Below are positions 61,001 to 64,000 of a stretch of 64,000 nt of DNA, in pieces. This DNA comes from Amycolatopsis sp. CA-128772 (GTDB lineage: Bacteria; Actinomycetota; Actinomycetes; Mycobacteriales; Pseudonocardiaceae). The stretch covers positions 1 to 64,000 of the forward strand of contig NZ_PPHG01000027.1 in NCBI RefSeq assembly GCF_002904295.1. The letters are read 5' to 3'. How positions within the stretch are numbered: the stretch's first letter is position 1; every line of letters begins with the position of its first letter. The notes under the pieces are model-generated. The model ran no database searches and was not told the DNA's origin. It worked only from the letters and a program-made list of their open reading frames with translations. A program made the position numbers and the translations under genes.

Positions 61001-61853
61001 CGGTCTCCGTCGCGACGCGACGGAGCGCCCTAGCCAGTCCGAGCGGCTCGGCGGACTCGTCGACCGCGTCTACAACGATCACGGCGCCAGCGGCGCGCGC
61101 CAAAAGCGCGTCAATGAGCTGATCTACGTCGTCGACGGAGTGCGTAACACCCGCTGCAATCTCGCCTATTACCGCCGTCGTCGTCTTGCGGCGCGCGTGG
61201 ACTGCGACATCGATCACGCCGCAAGACAGCTCCTGAAGCGGATCATCGGCAGCGATCGGCGGCGAATTGACCCGACGGTATCCGGCATCAGACAGCGTCA
61301 CCAGGCGGGCCAGCAGCCCGGACTTGCCCGAGCCGGGGCCGCCGGTAATGATCCGCACATTTGCCTGACCTGGCGGCGCGCTCGTCAGCCAACCGGACAA
61401 CTCCACCAACGCCGCGCGCCGCCCCGTGAAAAACCAGCCCGGCCGGGCGGCGCGCTCTACACCGCGGGCGCGTGGATCCCAATGGGTGGAGAGCGTCAGA
61501 TCATGCACCGAGCGCTCCGACGAACCGGTGACGCGGCCCGGCCCGACACGCTCGTGCAGACGCGTCCACCGCAGTGTTGCGATATCCGCCGGATCGAGCT
61601 CGATCCGGGGTTTGTGCCCAGCGGCATAGCGCGCACAGACTTGCACGAACGTATGCACGGTGGCCAGGCGCGGCCGACCCGGGCCGCTGAGCAGGGTCCC
61701 GATGGTCGACGTCGGCAACGTCAGGCCCGCCTGATCGGCGATTTCCTGGAGCCGCAGGTACGTCGGCCGGCCGATTCCCAGATGCAGCTCGCGCAGCGCG
61801 GAGCGCAACTCGTCCACGTCTCGATCATCCACTGCAGCAACCGCCAACTCCAC
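58023..61853 (-). CDS. HTH-STAND NTPase-WD40 protein
   Basis: 1276 residues from GTG 61853 (a longer frame to 61955 has non-coding composition). Order: N-terminal HTH-like region (LRSALRELHLGIGRPTYLRL QEIADQAGLTLP...), P-loop STAND ATPase with Walker A GGPGSGKSGLLARLVTLSDA and Walker B VIVVDAVDESAEP, helical arm (about 430-640), then a C-terminal WD40 propeller with many GxWDxxIRVWDL-type blades (GTHDGVIQGWDL, GSWDRDIRVWDLQTW, GSDDHTMQFHDV). WD40-STAND proteins sense a ligand with the propeller and signal through ATP-driven oligomers; several in bacteria act in phage defence. Lies between a broken recombinase and decayed Tn554-like element, near the cas10 gene. Confidence 0.85.
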   Translation of the reverse strand: MELAVAAVDDRDVDELRSALRELHLGIGRPTYLRLQEIADQAGLTLPTSTIGTLLSGPGRPRLATVHTFVQVCARYAAGHKPRIELDPADIATLRWTRLHERVGPGRVTGSSERSVHDLTLSTHWDPRARGVERAARPGWFFTGRRAALVELSGWLTSAPPGQANVRIITGGPGSGKSGLLARLVTLSDAGYRRVNSPPIAADDPLQELSCGVIDVAVHARRKTTTAVIGEIAAGVTHSVDDVDQLIDALLARAAGAVIVVDAVDESAEPLGLARALRRVATETADIGVQLLIGTRPGGPRHRILQALGVSPPDGDPTVINLDDERYLAHADLAEYVRRRLLARGATESPELDMLAARIADSAHPSFLIAQLVTRSVTVQGDHGQRGSFPATVDQAMDEYLATAGTLAEQDRLEDLLRPLAYARGEGLPHDHAGIWPRLATALAMPGREYTSADVSGLLSGDADYLIETVVDEEATYYRLYHEALAERLRERDQPRPFEARHIVYEALQAAIPRDGEMQADWSIAHPYLRKCLPGHAAAADTLRPLLDDVGFLVHADPPSLAAALGPQHWLRPGAAQVYRHVLPWLHDCTTAERAAILLLAARTGGQERFADRLMNGRLRPAFTVPWAAVRSEPTSLTLGRHENWVTAVATGTLDGTPIALSGTHDGVIQGWDLLTGIALGPPIDAHKGPVNVLSIVAADQGMVLGVSGSWDRDIRVWDLQTWRPVGGPLQWHETAVNDVAIFRRDGAILAVSVSGGGLSREGRHGPDTIAFWDLPQQRLLASAESSAGQWMTAVDVCEIDGKWVAVTGGSSGIVEIWDLAPDRLTAAVLNRGQAAIVAIRIRHIDGRLIAIVVDEGQLSMWDVNRRSSISATDTPESGRLQALTTTVLDGRDVAITAQGGYESYLQLWDLSNGSAIGALPGDRPFWTSTVSALEIGDRHIAVSGGGDHSVRLWSLSLNSLAAADQPSELTSVTAVGVVGGRPVVATAGYWQAATGIIRILDLMTGGLACPPIHAHTRPITAMEFVDIDGRCTLVSGSDDHTMQFHDVATGRLRRSPVRMGSSTWITSIRQREMRGNRVLVVTGGWDGGDGDHAGLLKIWSVAKGRALKTMRDLDSQVKFSTILHVDGLQRLVSVTLRGVVTVWDLDDLTPVTSASNDRRLVWAAAALRGDATIAAVDDDGWVDLWDLRAGHSVAHWHSGQSAEITALAVVTIDGEEALASVARDGMLRITALSGVPLRAPIPLGAQPVSMQAVQETTLIIGLATGVLRMDLAAAD

Positions 61854-61953
61854 GTCCGGTTTCCAGAGCCGTCCAGAACCAGACCGGCCTGGACGGCCCG
61901 GCCGGCAGAGTCTCCCTCGTCCGCAAGCCTGACAGCAAGCCCGAAGGAGACCC

Positions 61954-62067
61954 ATGAAACGGCGCAGGAAAGATGATCACGCCGAGCGGCTACGAGCCGA
62001 ACTGGCCAGGACCGCCATCACTCTCGTTCGCCTGGTGATCTACTGGATCACCATGCATACGATGTGA
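61954..62067 (+). CDS. 37-residue peptide divergent from the STAND gene
   Basis: ATG 61954 follows AAGGAG with ideal spacing. The product starts basic (MKRRRKDDHAERLRAELART) and ends in a hydrophobic helix (ITLVRLVIYWITMHTM), a form seen in small membrane toxins or phage-type leader peptides. Its start lies about 100 bases from the GTG of the STAND gene, in the opposite direction. No family recognised. Confidence 0.5.
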   Translation: MKRRRKDDHAERLRAELARTAITLVRLVIYWITMHTM

Positions 62068-62189
62068 CGTATGAACAGGCGGGAGCCTCCCAACGATCCC
62101 GCCTGTTACCTGTGCACGATCGGCGGCCCCGCAGGAGCCTCGACCACAACCCATTCGGACACTTTCAATACCCCACTGCACCATTAGGC

Positions 62190-62571
62190 ACCTCCGACTC
62201 CGGATTCCGCGCCGAAGTCGAAGCCGAACAGGCCCTCACCCGCGGCGAAGCACTCCTGGCCATCGCCACCGAACACGACCATCCCGGCCTGACCGGACTG
62301 GCCGCCGCTGATGGCATGAGGCGCCTCGACACCATCGCCGCCGCTTTCGCCGGAACGGTCGTCACCGACCCTCGGCGGCTCGAGAGGATCCTTCGCCGCG
62401 CCGATCCCGCCGTCTACCCGGGCAAGTACGTCACCTGCGTCTTCAACCCCGACACCGCTCTGTGTCTCAGCAAACGCGCCACCGGCTCACGACCCGACCT
62501 GGCGGCATGCCGGCCGCTGGACTGCGCGAACGTCGCACTCGCCAGCGCCAACCACACCGCGCTACCCGACG
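62190..62571 (+). pseudogene. C-terminal remnant of a TnpB-like recombinase
   Basis: The frame gives FRAEVEAEQALTRGEALLAI, RLERILRRADPAVYPGKYVT CVFNPDTALCLSKRATG and DLAACRPLDCANVALASANH, the Cys-containing tail found after the catalytic domain of zinc-ribbon TnpB-type recombinases. No HxxR or Tyr region is present; everything 5' of it is deleted. Confidence 0.6.
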
Positions 62572-62862
62572 AGCCTGGCCAACACGACTTTTCGCCGCAA
62601 TTTCCCCGCAATCGTCGACGAAATCGGCCGCGCCCACGAAGACAATGGCACATCTGCCAGCAGTCAGCGCGGCACTACTTCGCTAAAACAACTCACCGAA
62701 CAGAACACACGGCTGCGGCTGGCCAACCGCGAACTCACCGACCAGCTGGCACTCGCGATGGCCACTATGCAGCGCCTCAGCCTCGACAATCATCAGTTGC
62801 GCGTTGAACTCGAAGCGGCGAGTAACATCAGCCGCGTCAGCACCAGACCGCGCCGTCGGTAA
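62572..62862 (+). pseudogene. TnpC-like coiled-coil remnant, frame-shifted to TnpB scar
   Basis: In another frame than the TnpB remnant: LANTTFRRNFPAIVDEIGRA, then TEQNTRLRLANRELTDQLAL AMATMQRLSLDNHQLRVELE, ending TAA at 62860. HTH-end plus coiled coil match the small third gene of Tn554-like trios, compare 3773-4291. Fusion of a TnpB tail to a TnpC body implies an internal deletion. Confidence 0.55.
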
Positions 62863-63060
62863 TGCGGCCGTGTTCACCCACATCTTCTGCGTCGACCTCG
62901 CCTCCATCGAGCAGGAAGCGACCCTCCGGTTCCTGCCATCAGCGAAAACAAGCCACGCGGACCTTGGTGACGATCATACGGAGTAAAAGATTAGGAGTGC
63001 CGTGCAACGGCCCGGTGTTGCGCTGCTCAGAGCGACACGCGACCAGTTCGAGTACCTACC

Positions 63061-63302
63061 GCGGCCACGCCGAAAGGCGTATGGGAGCCGCTGTAACCCG
63101 CACTCGATGCGCAGCATAACTGTCAACCACATCACGCCGAATAGCATATGAAAACACCATGTTGGCGCCGCGGCAGGCGATGCATTGCGAGATCGCCAAG
63201 CGCAGTCACGCCGAAGGGAGTATGGAACTGAACTGACGGATAACCCGGCTCTCCAGGCTGAAGAAGTACCGACCGCAGTCAGGGCGATGCGCATCTGGAT
63301 AG
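63061..63302 (+). CRISPR. Degenerate CRISPR-like repeat array (four copies)
   Basis: Copies lie at about 63061-63088, 63128-63155, 63202-63229 and 63275-63302, spaced 67, 74 and 73 bases, a normal repeat-plus-spacer period. The core CACGCCGAAAGGCGTATGG (63066-63084) forms ACGCC-GAAA-GGCGT, a short hairpin typical of type III repeats. Copy 1 and 3 share 21 of 28 bases; copy 2 and 3 share 17 of 28; copy 4 shares 18 of 27 with copy 3. The intervening 39-47 bases show no similarity. Degeneration is strong, so this could be a dying array, or chance similarity favoured by its position next to cas10. Confidence 0.5.
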
Positions 63303-63623
63303 CGAAGAAATCAGAGATTAGCCTGGGCACGCTTTTCGGTGGGCCCCGGCGGGTTCCCCTCCGGTCCACCCGCTCTCAGCTTCGCCTTCGGCTGCGCCGA
63401 GAAACAGGACTCCGCGAGCGACCGTCATTCCGGCGCGACCTTGCTATGCGGTTGCGACCTCGAGTACGTCACCGCGGGTCTGTCGCAGCGGCGACACTCG
63501 GTGGTACGTCGAGGCGAGGCCCCGGTACATCGCGAGGATCGGACGATCGACCAGGAGTGAAACATCCGGTGGTCTTGTGACGACTGGAGGGAGGTCTGTG
63601 TCGACACGGTTCGGGGAGGGTTC
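63303..63623. other. Leader-like region before cas10, 321 bases
   Basis: No gene of good quality; a short frame 63339-63560 is not supported by composition. Contains GGAGGGAGG at 63587-63595, 28 bases before the cas10 start, and a second GGGGAGGG at 63613-63620 only 3 bases before it. May include the promoter of the cas operon. Confidence 0.4.
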
Positions 63624-64000
63624 GTGGCTGTCGAGTTGGTGCTGTTCACTGTCGGTGGCGTGCAGCGCTTCCTGGCCGAGTCACGCAAGACGGTGGACAT
63701 CGCGGGAGCGAGCCTCGTCTTCCGGCGGCTGGTGATCGCGGCAGCCTCTGAGGTCCAGGAGGCGTTGAGGACGCACACCGAACCGATCGGCCTGATCTTC
63801 CCGCCGGCCGCCGCACTAGCCGCGAACGAGGGGGTGACGAATAAGATCGCTTTCCTCGCGCCGGCCGGGCTGGGTGCGGAGCTGGCTCGACGGGCGCAGA
63901 AGGTCGCCGAAGAGACGTGGCGCGACCATGTGCGCGACGCCTACGCAGGCTCGCGGGGGGATGTTCCGGACACACCCGGGCTGCCGGACATTTCGTGGGT
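63624..64000 (+). CDS. cas10: Type III CRISPR Cas10/Cmr2, N-terminal part, cut by window end
   Basis: GTG 63624 starts AVELVLFTVGGVQRFLAESR KTVDIAGASLVFRRLVIAAA, the hallmark opening of Cmr2-type Cas10 (VQxFIxxxRKTxDLxxxS), followed by GLIFPPAAALAANEGVTNKI AFLAP. Cas10 is the large subunit of the type III effector; it makes cyclic oligoadenylates and may carry an HD nuclease. Only 125 codons are inside the window, so palm, GGDD and any HD domain are not visible; the N-terminus shown is not the HD type. Confidence 0.72.
   Translation, partial: MAVELVLFTVGGVQRFLAESRKTVDIAGASLVFRRLVIAAASEVQEALRTHTEPIGLIFPPAAALAANEGVTNKIAFLAPAGLGAELARRAQKVAEETWRDHVRDAYAGSRGDVPDTPGLPDISW

Noticed and set aside
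63185-63580. 131-codon ORF over the CRISPR-like repeats
   Set aside because: It overlaps two repeat copies, has a poor start and arginine-rich noise composition.

Overview
This window is high-GC actinobacterial chromosome. The style suggests an actinomycete such as the Pseudonocardiales, but nothing in the sequence fixes the genus. Supporting signs are strong GC at third codon positions, many GTG starts, ATGA/GTGA start-stop overlaps, and families typical of actinomycetes: XRE regulators with DUF5753 or TPR domains, DUF397, SAM methyltransferases of the DUF574 type (three copies), DUF6624 and DUF7715. It is an accessory, recombination-rich region: about ten XRE-type regulators, three sites carrying tyrosine-recombinase genes, an IS5 scar and at least eight broken genes. 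There is no ribosomal or central-metabolism block and no clear tRNA.

Layout. 0.1-4.3 kb: an intact Tn554-like trio (two tyrosine recombinases plus a small coiled-coil partner). 4.3-9.1 kb: a gene-poor stretch, small membrane/HTH genes, a DprA relative with an altered C-terminus, and a secreted SH3-type gene broken by an in-frame TGA. 9.3-18.3 kb: minus-strand, translationally coupled runs of XRE regulators, DUF574 methyltransferases, a trypsin-like secreted protease and small unknowns. 18.4-23 kb: a SLOG-domain protein and three XRE/TPR genes, one lacking its 5' end, with a perfect palindromic operator candidate at 21.43 kb. 23-28.9 kb: NUDIX, CutA, a MurG-like glycosyltransferase and a dTDP-sugar cassette (4,6-dehydratase, 3,5-epimerase-like, aminotransferase, formyltransferase), facing a divergent XRE/TPR regulator with a tandem inverted-repeat operator. 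30.5-32.5 kb: a foreign-looking KAP-type P-loop ATPase wedged between a NUDIX pseudogene and an IS5 transposase fragment.

32.7-36.5 kb: DUF397/XRE pair and a six-gene coupled operon of small actinobacterial unknowns. 36.7-37.9 kb: a DddA-type (SCP1.201-like) deaminase toxin with an Imm1 immunity gene. 38-41.2 kb: an orphan ABC substrate-binding lipoprotein, an MFS exporter and a small XRE regulator. 41.2-43.3 kb: a graveyard of SDR, MDR, kinase and Uma2 fragments. 43.4-50.7 kb: a cyclic-di-GMP flavoured module (membrane GGDEL protein; sigma factor coupled to a degenerate GGDEF/EAL protein) around a remarkable 49-residue peptide with six GNEW repeats. 52.7-57.8 kb: SRAP (YedK), DUF2188 and GNAT genes, then a giant zinc-ribbon recombinase split by a one-base shift and lacking its catalytic tyrosine. 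58-62 kb: a HTH-STAND-WD40 protein. 62.2-62.9 kb: remains of a second Tn554-like element. 63.06-64 kb: degenerate CRISPR-like repeats followed by the 5' end of a type III cas10/cmr2 that runs off the window.

The best candidates for undescribed biology are the GNEW-repeat peptide with its GGDEF neighbour, and the right-hand edge where a STAND/WD40 protein, a recombinase scar, decayed CRISPR repeats and cas10 lie together. All family names are from reading motifs by eye; no search was run.
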